Shown here piece after piece: positions 19,030 through 30,114 of a stretch of 64,000 bases of DNA. The translations under genes were made by a program, and so were the position numbers. Origin of the DNA: Ascarosepion bandense (Eukaryota; Mollusca; Cephalopoda; Sepiida; Sepiidae); the NCBI GenBank assembly GCA_037127315.1, contig JBBBDQ010001918.1, positions 6,420,001-6,484,000 on the forward strand, given 5' to 3'. Below the pieces are notes generated by a model. It worked only from the letters and a program-made list of their open reading frames with translations. It made no database searches and had not been told where the DNA came from. How positions within the stretch are numbered: position 1 is the stretch's first letter; each line of letters begins with the position of its first letter.

Positions 19030-20060
19030 CAAATGCAGAAGGACCTCTATCTGTGCCTTATAGTCTACGCAAAGGCGTTTAAAATTTTACGGCACAATGA
19101 TATGATACAGATGCTCGACATTTTTGGAAAATACTTGTAGATAATCAAGAATCTAGACGTACGGATAGGAGGTGAATGCAGCACGTATTCAAAAATAGAA
19201 AGGAGCTTAAGACAAGGATGTTTGTTCTCATCGGATCTATTATACAGCGAAACAATTTTGAAATAAATAGAACATTTGCCTGGATTCGTCATTAGTGGCC
19301 ACAATCTCAACAACGTAAGGGACAGAGATGACACAGAGCTGATAGCGGACATGGAAAGGAGTATGCAGGAGCACTGTATACTCCTTAAAGAAGGTAGCAA
19401 GAGAAAGCGAAAAGAAAGGACTTCAAGAAAACTGAATGCTTGGTCATTTAGCAAAAAGAGGACCCCAAAATGCCAACTACAGGTCAGAGTAACTAAAATA
19501 AAACAAGTAAAGAAATTTAAATACCAGGGAAATGTTCTTACAGAGGATGAAAAGTGGAACGTTTAGACCCAAAGACGCATTGGCATTTCAAAAGCTAACC
19601 AGAGAAACAGAAAAATCTCATTGGAAACAAATAAAAGACGCTGGCTAGCTATGTGGTATCAGTCCTTCTGTTTGGAAGTGAATGTTGGCTGAAGGAGAGA
19701 ATTGATGCAGCAGAAATGTGGTCTACAGAAGGATGCTGAGGATACCATGGACTGAGCACGTGAGCAACGATGGGGTGTTGGAGAGGATGCAAATGAAAAA
19801 AAACATCAGGAATAGACAGATGAGATTCCTGGGACACATAATGAGAAAGGAGGACGAATAAAAGAAATGAAAGACAGGGAAAATCAGAGCAAGACATATT
19901 TGATAGGCTCGAGCAAATGGATCGCGGACCGGAGTTTGGAAGAGATACCAAGAGGAAAATCATTGAGAGCGACAAGAGACAGTGCCAGGTGGAAGTCCAT
20001 GATCGCCTACGTCCTGAAGGGACATGGTACACGAAGAAGAATAAATGTGAAATGGCAACA
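19030..20060 (+). pseudogene. RTE-like LINE reverse-transcriptase pseudogene
   Basis: Broken frames match the RT of the family seen at 62445-63628: DLYLCLIVYAKAF (first Asp region), SLRQGCLFSSDL, PGFVISGHNLNNVR (the following YADD position reads RDRDD, catalytic motif lost), RTSRKLNAWS, VKKFKYQGNVLTEDEKW, RRIGISKA, then TEHVSNDGVLERMQMK and a C-terminal FLGHIMRK segment. The frame is lost at several points. Only the part downstream of the endonuclease is present. Confidence 0.75.
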
Positions 20061-20129
20061 TTTGATTATGCCATATCCCGTTTCAGACACATGTGCTGTC
20101 CATTTTATTTGTTGCAACTGCTGAAATCC

Positions 20130-20715
20130 TTTAAATGCTATCCATCTAGGTGTCCTTTACAAAATACAACAGAAAATCTGTAGTATGATCGATCCCGAAT
20201 TAGCAGCTCAGATACATTCATTTTCTCACCGGTGCAATGTGGCTTCCCTGTGTCTCTTCTACAAATACTTTCACGGCTTCTGCTCCGATGAACTTAGCTA
20301 ACTGGTACCCCCTATATATGAATTTACTCGAGATTACAAAATTAGCAGTTAGGTCACACCTTTTTACTGTAAAGTCAATAAAATGTAAACACAAATTCTA
20401 CTCCATCAGCTTCTTTTCTCGCATTTCCCGCCTGTGCAATTCCGTTCTGTTTACTTGCTTCTCTGACAGCTACAATCTCCAAGAATTTAAATGTAAGGTC
20501 AATAGTCATCTCCTATCTCGCTGACTTGCATCGTCTTTCTCATGCTTGTTTCTCCGTCCACTCCTCTCTAATCTGTATTCTCATCCTTCTCTTACCCACT
20601 TCCTGAAACCCCCTATAACCTGTCACTCTTTCTCATAACTTACCTCCTATGTAAACTCCTGCACAATAGTGACAGTAAAATGCCTTGCTTGGAGCGATAT
20701 GATTGAAAAAGGAAA
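20130..20715 (+). mobile_element. LINE-J 3' fragment
   Basis: VLYKIQQKICSMIDPEL-like start, SHRCNVASLCLFYKYFHGFCSDEL, then the family 3' UTR (CCTGCACAATAGTGACAGT, TGCTTGGAGCGATATGATT). 5' truncated. Confidence 0.75.
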
Positions 20716-20859
20716 GATTCTGTTATAGGATATAGTAATGTGTGATCATGTAGCCCCAGTCCAAAAGGTACGATTCTACGATGTTTCTATCTAAGATTAG
20801 TCAACTTCATTTGCCAGGAATCAATTTTAAACTTTGATTTTAGAAGCATGAAAATCTGT

Positions 20860-21255
20860 TTTTCCATATGGCAGCGAATTCTTGACAATCTCCTCAAAGG
20901 TGAATGAGAGTCTCGAAGCAAAACAAATGTGGTTCTACAGAAGGAAGACAAGGATAACATGGACAGAACAGGTGTGCAATGAAAAGGTTTTAGAGAGAAT
21001 AAAAAATCATACTATCATAGGGAGAGCAACTAAAGTTTCTTGGACACCTAATGAGAAAGGCCGGCTTGGATAATCTGATATTCACAGGATAGATAAGAGA
21101 GACAGGGAAAAGCAGCCCTTGAAATACTTGATGAGCTTAAGCAAATAGTTGCCAGAGCAGGGTTTGGGAGTAATAAAAAGATATAATATATTAAAAGCTA
21201 CAAAGGACAGAAAGATGTGGAGAGCCATGTTCGCCTAAGTCCTGAAGAAACATGA
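20860..21255 (+). pseudogene. RTE-like LINE C-terminal fragment
   Basis: Encodes LEAKQMWFYRRKTRITWTEQV and following FLGHLMRK-like and C-terminal AMFA*VLKKHE segments of the RTE family, with stops and frameshifts. No RT core. Confidence 0.65.
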
Positions 21256-21588
21256 AATATAAAAGATCATCTTAGAAACCGATTGTATACAGTTGGCAGT
21301 TTAGATATTTCTGAACGGGTTTTGTGTAATGCACAACATCCATATAAAAATCTCGATTTGAGGAGAGTATTTAAGATTATTACACAAGTTTTTAGGTTAT
21401 TGTTTTGGTTTTGAAGCAACTTGCGGTATTGTGTGAAACTACCCCTAAACCATTTTTCTATGTCAATTGCTTTACGTCCTATGCTAGATTTATTAGAACT
21501 GATCCATACGCCGAAGTATTGGAATATTTTGTACTTTCTTAAGTCTTAGCAGGTTTAATCTACAAATTTTGAGTTTGAGCTTGAGTTT
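21256..21588. other. Unassigned AT-rich stretch
   Basis: Nothing recognised. Confidence 0.3.
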
Positions 21589-21589
21589 T

Positions 21590-21935
21590 GTTTAACTGCA
21601 TATCAAAATCTCTGTGGGTTATTTAATTCCAAAAAAGTTGGGGTTTTAAGGTATTTTTTCTTCAAAAATGTGTTATGGTAATAATTATTCAAAAATCTAT
21701 TGTTGATAATATTTTTTCTTCAAAAATGTATATTTTTGTATAAAAGTCTGTTTTTATGTATATCTTTCAATAAAAGTGTATTTAATATTTTCGTAGTGTT
21801 TTGACCTCAGTTTAGGGATTAACTATTTGCCCATAGCTGGGACCCTAGCTATTAAGAGGTGGTTCCATATTCCACACAACCTCCCAATCAGAGGCCTTGT
21901 TGCCGTATGCAGTTTACCGTCATGCCAAGGATCCT
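21590..21935 (+). repeat. Dispersed repeat R1, copy 1
   Basis: Shares in order with 34330-34950: GTTTGAGTTTTGTTTAAC-like, CTGTGGGTTATTTA, repeated CAAAAATGTGTTATGGTAAT units, TAGTGTTTTGACC, TTAACTATTTGCCCATA, AAGAGGTGGTTCCAT, CACAACCTCCCAATC. Possibly the edge of a transposon; no coding seen. Confidence 0.7.
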
Positions 21936-22049
21936 CTCATTATGTGTTCAGTATCCTCAAGATGTGAGAGATCAATAGCTACTTGATGCTCTAAACAAGC
22001 ATTTCTCAACATACGAAAAATTGCATATATACGTTCAGAATAATTATTT

Positions 22050-22249
22050 AAGGACATGGGTTTGCGTTGTGGTGCAGTGGATATCGGCTCGGTGTGAGAA
22101 ATCGAAAATCCGAGTTCGTATTCAATTTATATTCCTTGCAGCTACTTACAGGCAAAAGGTAGGAATCCCTTTCTTTTCCCTCTAGCTATGGGCTGAATAG
22201 CTGGACAGATCATATTCTAAATCTTGGTTGGCAAGGCAAGAAATGACAA
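22050..22249 (+). mobile_element. SINE-A 5' half, split by a LINE
   Basis: Head GTGGTGCAGTGGATATCGGC, B box GAGTTCGTATTC, core AGCTATGGGCTGAATAGC and TTGGTTGGCAAGG, then AAGAAATGACAA where the LINE begins. The 3' half resumes at 23669. Confidence 0.75.
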
Positions 22250-23668
22250 ATCAACGCCGAGGTGGTTCAGCATCTCACAGCCCACAGACTCTTCTCAGAC
22301 ACACAGTATGGTTTCCGCTTCACCAGGTTTACTGCTGATATTCTAACGACCATCACTGTGTATTTATACCAGGCTCTCGACAAGAATGGCGAAGCTCGAA
22401 CTTTTGACTTGGATATTTCCAAAGCGTTTGACAAAGTCTGACATGCTGGCCTTCTACGCAAGCTGCGGAGCTATGGTATAATTCGACAATTGTTTGACCT
22501 AATTCAGTCATTCCTCTCTAATCGCACCATGAAGCTAATACAAAATGGACATGCCTCCTAAAACAACGATACAAACACGGGTGTCCCTCAAGGCTCTATT
22601 GTAGATCCTACGCTTTTTCTGATCTACATTAACGATCTGACGTAATAAGATCATAAGTAGGCATGTACGCTGACGACACCACCGTTTACGCTCGCTTCGA
22701 GCAAAAATCTTCTGAAGTTGACAAAGCGAACCTCGCTGCCGAGCTTGAGAAGTGACCTCCAATCCGTGGTGGACTGGGGTAAGAAATGGCTCGTAAATTT
22801 TAATGCTTCCAAAACAAAGCTGCTATCTATTAACCAGCATAGACAATCGCTCCTACCCCGCCATTAGCATGGGACAGGCTATCATCTCTGAGAGTAAAAC
22901 ACTACATCTCATTGGCCTCAAACTCTCAGCAAACCTCAAGTAAAATAACTATATCGAATCCATTGGTAAATCCGCTGCTAAGAAGGTCGATTCACTGTGT
23001 AGGGCCAGGAAGTTTTTCCCGTCTGTGTCCATCCTGCACAGATATAAATCTACCATCCGCCCGTGTATTGAATACTGCTGCCACATCTTGTCGGGTGCCC
23101 CTGCTATTTACCTCGGGGTTCTTGACAAAATCCAACGGAGAATCTGTAATGTAATCGATACCAACTTGGCAGCTCGGCTGCAGTCGCTGTCTCACCGGCG
23201 TGACATGGCTTCCCTGTGCCTCATCTATAAATACTTTCACGTCTTCTGCTCCAATGAACTTAGATCACTAGTGACCCCTAAGAATGAATTTACTCGAGCT
23301 ACTAGATTGGCAACTAGGTCCTACCCTCTGACAGTGAAACCGATGCAACCTCAATTTCTACTCTAACAGTTTATTTTCATCCAATTCCCACCTCTGGAAT
23401 TCCCTTCCATATACTTGCTTCTCCGAAAGCTACAATCTCCAGGAATTTAAATGTAAGGTCAATAGATATCTTCTATCTCACTAACTCGCATTTGATCACT
23501 CAAGCTCTTTTTTCATCTACTCCACCCTTATCCTCGGTATTCTTAACCGAGTGTTACCCTCCTCCTGACATTTCCTTTAACTAACCCCTCTTTCTCATTA
23601 CTTTTTCCTATGTAACCCCCCTGCGCAACAGTGGCAGTAGAATACCTTGCTTGGGGTGAGATGATTAA
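22250..23668 (+). mobile_element. LINE-J, 5' truncated in the RT domain, inserted in SINE-A
   Basis: Starts at the codons for INAEVVQHLTAHRLFSD and runs through the RT core (GVPQGSI-like at about 22580, MYADDTTVYARF at about 22665, WLVNFNASKTKLLS) to the family C-terminus and 3' UTR, ending GAGATGATTAACAAAA. A stop in the SKAFDKV*H motif and frameshifts mark it as dead. Confidence 0.85.
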
Positions 23669-23765
23669 CAAAAGTATCTTCTGCAGGAAAATTGTCTGCC
23701 TAGTCAGTCTTGCTTTGAAAGGGGCATGATCGATTATGTATCACGTATGGCACTTAACTGACTGA
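23669..23765 (+). mobile_element. SINE-A 3' half
   Basis: TTCTGCAGGAAAATTGTCTG, GCATGATCGATTATGTATCA, GGCACTTAACTGACTGATT: the tail of the copy that begins at 22050. Confidence 0.75.
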
Positions 23766-23962
23766 TTCGACAGCGTCAAAGACGCAATTAATACGACCTT
23801 GAACCAGACAAGCTTAGGTTAATCACACATGCTTCTTACCGTTGTTTTATTTAAGCGTCGTACAATTCGAGCTTTTTCTTCTCAAATGTTCGCAAATCAA
23901 ATTTAGAATCGGCAATGGAGGAAATGGAAAATTTACTAATGCAGCCGAAATGAAAGAGAAAG

Positions 23963-23990
23963 CATATATATATATATATATATATATATA
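23963..23990. repeat. (TA)n microsatellite
   Basis: Pure TA run. Confidence 0.95.
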
Positions 23991-24239
23991 TCCTTATTCA
24001 GCATTTTCAGATGAGACGCTTTTCTTGATCTGCTGTCGATCATATGGGGTCGTGGAGAAGATGCGCATCTTCAAAGTGTCCATCGATTGGAGGATTTTAA
24101 TGCCATTTATTGATTGAGAGATCGACTTTCCCGCGCGATATCAAATCATTGCTCAGCCTCTGAGTGTGATTTTCATCTGTCTATCGGGATGACTCCCTGA
24201 ATGGGTCTATTTATCTCAATCAATCTATCAGTACTGGTT

Positions 24240-24541
24240 CGTTAACGATCGTTCTCTTCTTGTATTTTTTTTTCTATGCCACTCTTTTTTCATTCGTTCA
24301 TTCATTCATTTTCTTTCATTCTTTCTTTCTTTCATTCATCTAGTTTTTCCTATTTTTCCTTCTTTATCACTTTCGTTATCTCTTTCCCATCTTAGAATTT
24401 ACTTTGTCTATTTCTTTTTTACTCTCTTTCTCTCTTTTTGTTCATTTCTAACTTTCTTCTTTTTTTCTACTTTTTATTCCGACTACTTCTGTCATTTTTC
24501 CCTTTAGTGTTTCTCTTATTTTGTCTTGATATGTCATTTAA

Positions 24542-24612
<71 letters not shown>

Positions 24613-24623
24613 TACTGCCTGTA

Positions 24624-24672
<49 letters not shown>

Positions 24673-24715
24673 ACTAACTGTTACTATCTATCTATCTATC
24701 TATTACTGCCTGTTA

Positions 24716-24775
<60 letters not shown>

Positions 24776-24787
24776 TACTGCCTGTTA

Positions 24788-24831
<44 letters not shown>

Positions 24832-24973
24832 TACTGCCTGTTACTATCTATCTATCTATCTATCTATCTATCACTGGGCATCATTCTCTTTTTTTATCTC
24901 TGTCTCTCTCTCTTTCACTCCCTCTCTATCATTATATATTTCTCTCTAATTCTCTCTCTCGCTAACTTTTTCC

Positions 24974-25013
<40 letters not shown>

Positions 25014-25345
25014 TTCTTTCTTTCTTTCTTTCTTTTTTTTAAAGACCTCCCCATCTTTTCTTTTCTTCATCTTTCTTTGCCCATTTTCTTCTTGAAATTA
25101 TTTTTTCTATATTTCTTCTCTCTTTCATTCTTTTTTCGCTCTATTTTTGTTAGTTTCTGTCTTTTAACTTTTTCTCTCATTTGTTTCTTAATTTTGCTAT
25201 CGGTATTTTTATTATCGTGTCCTTTTTTCTTTCTTTTTATTTTATCAGTAATTCCCTGTCTTTCTTTCTTTGTTTCTTTCTTTCAAAACCTCCCCGTCTT
25301 TTTACATTTTTTTTTATCTTTTCATCCTATTCCCCAAGTCATTCT
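24240..25345. repeat. 1.1-kb pyrimidine-rich tract
   Basis: The plus strand is overwhelmingly T and C over 1.1 kb, with (TATC)n blocks inside and TTTC/CTTT runs around them. Open frames here are translations of the repeats and are not genes. Confidence 0.85.
24537..24872. repeat. (TATC)n with a recurrent 14-bp interruption
   Basis: TATC blocks are separated five times by a TATTACTGCCTGTTAC or TATCACTAACTGTTAC spacer, giving a higher-order repeat of variable length. A further TATC block is at about 24974-25012. Confidence 0.95.
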
Positions 25346-25735
25346 TCTTCATTACATGTTCCAGAAACTTCAGCTGTCTTTGCCTGATGCTAAATATAAG
25401 ATTTCTTTTTATATTCTTCCTCTTCAAAATATTCCCGTTGCTCACACGTTGCGTACATCTTCAGCACCCTTCTGTAGAAGCAGATTTCGGTTGTTTCAAG
25501 TCTTTCCGCCATCTTTGATGAGATTGTCCAACATCGATGTCATTTTGACGCCAGGTATCACGTAAGTGCCAAGTATTTTTTCTTTGTTTCCAACGAAATT
25601 TTCCTGTCTCAACTTTTGGAATGCATTTTTGGCCATTCCAATACGCCTTCGGATCTCAGTGTCACACTTTCCCTTCTCTATTTGAACACTTCCCATGTAT
25701 TTAAATGTCTGCAGCTGTTAGATTTTAATATCCCC
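25340..25735 (-). pseudogene. RTE-like LINE fragment
   Basis: Minus strand encodes TFKYMGSVQIEKGKCDTEI, RRRIGMAKNAFQKL, the LGTYVIPGVKMTSMLDN region and a LKFLEHVMKK-like end. Middle to C-terminal part of the RTE family only. Confidence 0.7.
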
Positions 25736-25739
25736 ATCA

Positions 25740-26030
25740 TCATCATCATCATCATTCTGAGGCCTCGGCCGAGATTCAAAATCTTGTCAGTAGCTGAATA
25801 CTTGATGCTTCGCCAGAGCTACGAAGGGTGTTTTTATTGTGACACCATCACTAGATGGGTTGCCTATCACGGCTTAAGACAGGCCCATTCGCCCTCATTG
25901 AGAGAAGTAAATTTCGCGCCAGTTTCCCAACCTGGTATTTTTACAACCTCGCGGTTGGCAATTTGGGATCCTTTTTTTTTTACTGTTGACCAAGTATTTA
26001 GTTTTATTTCCGATTTCTTTAGCTAACTTC
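25740..26030. other. Unassigned stretch with (ATC)n
   Basis: Starts with a short (CAT)n. Nothing else recognised; the sequence around 25840-25960 is less AT-rich than its surroundings. Confidence 0.3.
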
Positions 26031-26033
26031 TGT

Positions 26034-26085
26034 CAGTCATTTAGTTAAGTGCCATACGTGATACACGCTTGGGCGATCATTTCTT
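26034..26085 (-). mobile_element. SINE-A 3' tail, split by a LINE
   Basis: Minus strand of GTTAAGTGCCATACGTGATA then CACGCTTGGGCGATCAT. The rest of the copy lies at 26734-26968. Confidence 0.75.
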
Positions 26086-26733
26086 TTTTGTTTTTTTTTT
26101 ATAATCGTGTGAACCCAAACGAGGCATTTTACTGCCACTGTTGTGCAGGTGATCACATAGGAATGTTATGAAAAAGAGTGACAGGCTACAGGGGGTGTCA
26201 GGAAGAGGGTATGAGAAGGAAGAAAATACTGGAGAAAAGGATGAGAAAAGAAAGAGAAAATGATGCAAGTTAGTGATACTGGAGAAAACTTAGTTATACT
26301 GGAGAAAAGTTAGTTATACCGGAGAAAATGTTAGTGAGACAGGAGATGACTATTGATTTTACAATTGAATTCTTGAAGATTGTAGTTGTCGGGAAAGCAA
26401 GTAAACGAAAGGGAATTCCACAGGCGGAAAGTGCGAGAAAAGAAGATGGTGGAGCTAAAATTGCGTTTACAATTTATCGGTTTCACAGTAAAAGAGTGGG
26501 ACTTAGTTGCTAATCTTGTGGCTCGAAGAAATTTGTATATGGGGGGTACCAGTGAGCTAAGTTCATCGGAGCCGTGAAAGTATTTGTAGAAGAGACACAG
26601 GGAAGCCACACTGCGTCGGTGAGAAAGCGACTGTATCCTAGCTGCCAAGTCAGGATCGATCACATTACAGATTCTCCGTTGGATTTTGTCAAGGACACCT
26701 AGGGGAATAGCAGGAGCACCCGGCCAGATATGA
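26086..26733 (-). mobile_element. LINE-J 3' fragment inserted in SINE-A
   Basis: Poly-T at about 26086-26101 is the tail; minus strand runs back through the C-terminal codons (MIDPDLAARIQSLSHRRSVA, YKYFHGSDELSS). It has a subfamily mark: three copies of a TTAGTTATACTGGAGAAAA unit at 26270-26330, also in the copy at 30115-30885. Confidence 0.8.
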
Positions 26734-26968
26734 CATGACTGACTGACTGGGCAGAAGATTATCCCGCAGTAGGGTTGCCATTACATTCTGCAGTAGACTG
26801 GTTACAAGATAATGCTTTAGAACCCAATCTGTCCTGTTATTCAACCCATAACTAGAAAGAAAGTGACGGATTAATACCTTCCCCAAGGATATTTTCACGT
26901 AAGTAAATGCAAGGAATTCAACTGAAATTCGAACTCGGTTCCCCAATATCCACTGAAATCACAACGTA
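26734..26968 (-). mobile_element. SINE-A 5' part
   Basis: Minus strand: head with GATATTGGGGAACCGAGTTC and B box, core AGTTATGGGTTGAATAAC, GGTTCTAAAGCATTATC, then the GCAGAAGATTATCCC region in inverse. Continues at 26034-26085 across the LINE. Confidence 0.75.
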
Positions 26969-26984
26969 CATCTATTGAACTCAT

Positions 26985-27180
26985 TTCCTGTCTATATACA
27001 GGCGGTTTGCTTCCAATAAACGTTCTTAAATATTCTAATGTCTTTCCCAAATATGGCAAGGATGCTGAGAATCTTTATAAAGTTTCTGTGGCGTACTTTC
27101 TCAAATGCCTGTTTGAGGGTCTGTAAAACACAGGTACACGTCCTTTAGCATTTGTATTGCCCTTTCTGATAAATTTTTCT
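26985..27180 (-). pseudogene. RTE-like LINE, RT finger/palm fragment
   Basis: Minus strand reads RKGNTNAK (as SERAIQMKK), FEKVRHRNFIK-like, SILAIFGKDI, and KQTACIY-like segments of the RT 5' side. It directly adjoins the 3' end of another RTE piece (27181-27935). Confidence 0.55.
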
Positions 27181-27935
27181 TCTTCTATGGGCCCTGTCCG
27201 TTCAGGACGTAGGCGATCATGGTTCTTCACGTCTCCCTATCCCTGGTGACTCTTAGTATGTTTGCTCCTGTTACACCTCGTAACCCTGTTCCGTCGTACA
27301 CCTGATCAGGCCCTGCAAGTATGTTATCCGCTGCCTTCCTCTGTCTCTTTTTCATTCTATCTGGCCTGTCAGTATCAGGTTCTCCAAGCCCTCCTTCCTC
27401 ATTGCATGTCCCTGGAACTTCAGTTGTCTCTTCCTGATGCTCAGTATTAATTACCTTTTCGCTGCCATAATTTCCAACACCTCATCGTTGCTTGCATGCT
27501 CAGTCCACGATATCCGCAGCATCCTTCTGTAGAACCACATTTCCGCTGCTTCATGTTTTGTCCTTATTTTCGATGATATTGTCCAGCATTCACTGCCGTA
27601 TTGAAGAACTGACATCACATAGCAAACCAGCACTTTTTTTTTGTTTCTAGTGAAATTTTCCAGTGTGTTAGTATTTTACTCAGCTTTTAGAAAGCGTCCA
27701 TTGCCATGCCAATTCGCCTTCGGATCTCCGTGTCACACTTTCCATATCCTGTTAGAACATTTCCTAGGTATTTAATTTTTTGTACTTGCTTGATTCTTGT
27801 ATCGCCCACACATATTTGGCATTTTGGGTTGCTTTATGATCACATTCCGCGTATAAATATCGCGTTCCATTTTCCATTGTCCTTAACGAAACTTCACTGT
27901 TCTTGTCCTATCTCTGGCCTGATAATACTGTGCGC
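27181..27935 (-). pseudogene. RTE-like LINE, middle to C-terminus
   Basis: Minus strand: LGNVLTGYGKCDTEIRRRIG, MLVCYVMSVLQYGSECWTIS, AEMWFYRRMLRISWTEHASN, a FRDMQ-GRRAW region and an AMIAYVLNG-like end at about 27200. Its 3' end joins the RT segment at 26985-27180, so the order is not that of one intact element. Confidence 0.75.
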
Positions 27936-27984
27936 TCTGTTCATATGATGATGAGTTTTGTTATGTGACAGCATAAGGCATCCT

Positions 27985-29120
27985 AAATGGTATAGGATAC
28001 AAATCCTATATCATCTGATCTACATTAATGTTCTCCCCGATACCATAAGTATGTAGGTATGTACGCCGATGACACCACAGTTTATTCTCACCTCGACCAA
28101 AAATCTGGTGCGGGCGACAAAGCTAACATTGCAGCCGAGCTTAGAAAGGACCTCCAATCCGTAGTGGACTGGAGTAAGAAATGGCTCGTAAATTTTAATG
28201 CTTCTAAAACGAAGCTACTATCTATTAACCATCATAGACAATCGCTCCTACCCCCGCCCCATTAGCAATTGGACAGGCTATCATCTCTGAGAGTAAAACA
28301 ATCGCACCTACCTCCTATTAGCATGGACCAGGCTTGCCTCCCAGAGAGTAAAACACTACGCCTCCTTGGTCTCACACTCTCAGCGGACCTCAAGTGGAAT
28401 GACTATATCGAATCTAAATCCGCCGCTATGAAAGTTGGTTCTCTGTGCAGGGCCCGGAGGTTTTTTCCGTCTGAATCTATCCTGCACATTTATAAATCTA
28501 CCATCCGCCCGTGCATTGAATACTGTTGCCATATCTGGTCGGGTGCCCCTGCTATTCTCCTTGGGCTTCTAAACAAGGTACAGCGGAGAGTCTGTAATGT
28601 GGTCGATACCGACTTAGCAGATTGCCTGCAGTCTCTCTCTCACCGGCGCGACGTGGCTTCCCTGTGTCTCTTCTATAAATACTTTCACGGCTTCTGCTCC
28701 GATGAACTTAGATCACTGGTGCCTCCTAGGTTCGAATTTGCACGAGATACTAGATTAGCAACGATCCCACCCTTTTACAGTGAAACCGTAGAAGTAGAAG
28801 TTGCGGTTGCATTTTATGTCGCAACCGCAACTTCTACTGCAACAGTTTCTTTTCTCGCACTTCCCGACTGTGGAATTCTCTTCCACATGACCGCTTCCCC
28901 GACGGCTACAATCTCCAGGAGTTTAAATGTAAGGTCAATAGACACCTTCTAACACAGTAACTTCCATTCTTTCAAACACTCTTCCCACCCACCCAACTAT
29001 CTATCACCCCCGCTTCTGACATTTCCTATATCTAACCACTCTTTCTATTTACCTCCCCCTATGTAGCCCCAAGCGCAATAGTGGCAGTGGAATGCCTTGC
29101 TTGGGGTGAAAGGATTTTTA
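27985..29120 (+). mobile_element. LINE-J, 5' truncated, with an internal duplication
   Basis: Begins near the GSIL-LIYIN codons, MYADDTTVYSHL at about 28059, WLVNFNASKTKLLSINHHRQ, then a 58-60 bp tandem duplication (about 28236-28355), the family C-terminus and the 3' UTR (GCGCAATAGTGGCAGTGG). At about 28790-28830 there is a GTAGAAGTTGCGGTTGCA palindrome facing TGCAACCGCAACTTCTAC. Confidence 0.85.
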
Positions 29121-29770
29121 AAAAATCTACCAATTAACGCAGACAAAAAATATAAAATTGCAAACACGCAAAATAGGATCCAAACGACTAAAAACATTTT
29201 GGAAAAGCCCAAACTAAGACAAATTTCACAAGTCAGTGTGAAAAGAAAAAAATATGGATGCTGATTGGATAGGAAATAGCAAATGGATATTTGACACCAG
29301 TCAATTTTTTTGCGCTTAAAGAATGAAAAGACCTGCTGGAGCCGGTCACATGACTAAAATCCACTACTTAAACCACATCTCTTGACCGGTCAAAATCAGT
29401 CAGAATAGGAGCGGTATCAGAAGCATCTCGTCACAATGTAAGGAAGAAACTTTAAGCTGAGGTTATTTCGCGTCGGCATATATTCATTCTACCTCTTCTT
29501 CCAATTTTTCTTTCTTCGTTTTCATTCCATACTGACAAAGTTATAACAACAAGTTATAACAACAAGTTATCTTCAACTGTTCATTAAAAACTTTTTGCAT
29601 CTCTCGCCAGCCAGAAAAAAGGAAAGGAACACAGACTTTATTAGTTAAGTAGAATGATTAATCTTTTTACGCCCACACATTCTACTATCTCTCTGGAATA
29701 TTTAATCACGTGCATTTTTCTATTGGAAGATTTAACTACATGCATTTTCTATTCGATAATTTTACTCTAT
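29121..29770. other. Unassigned stretch
   Basis: No gene or repeat family recognised. Confidence 0.3.
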
Positions 29771-29773
29771 TTA

Positions 29774-30035
29774 GTCTACGGCTATATCGTATTGAATGCA
29801 CCAGTTCCCGTCCGATTAACGAAGTTAAGCAACATCGAGCCCGGTCAGTACTTAAATGGGTGATCATTTAGGAATACCAGGTGCTGTAAACCAAGAATGG
29901 TCCACCGGTCCTCCAGGTTTGGAGGTTGGGTGCAGGGCTAACAACCCTGCCCCGTAAAATAAGTTTGTTACAGAAACAGCAACAAAATGTTTCTGCCCTA
30001 TGCAACATTGGGTGTGATGGATAAATAATGATGAT
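29774..30035 (+). mobile_element. 5S rRNA-derived SINE
   Basis: 29774-29891 resembles 5S rRNA end to end: GTCTACGGCTATA start, CCGATTAACGAAGTTAAGCA, CCCGGTCAGTACTTAAATGG and AATACCAGGTGCTGTAAAC, with the internal control region kept. A non-5S body follows (GGAGGTTGGGTGCAGGGCTA, CCCTGCCCCGTAAAA, GTTACAGAAACAGCAACAAA) ending in a TGGATAAATAATGATGA tail. Substitutions and the fused body argue against a working 5S gene. Confidence 0.75.
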
Positions 30036-30114
30036 TTTCTGTTCGAGGATTTTATTTCTTACAAATTTGTTATTTAGTTCTATTAATAAAATTACATTTA
30101 CTTCACAAGCAAAA

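Noticed and set aside
24438..25095. Frames rich in Ile-Tyr-Leu-Ser
   Set aside because: Direct translation of (TATC)n and pyrimidine tract.
29774..29891. Functional 5S rRNA gene
   Set aside because: Many substitutions and a fused SINE body; no tandem 5S cluster.
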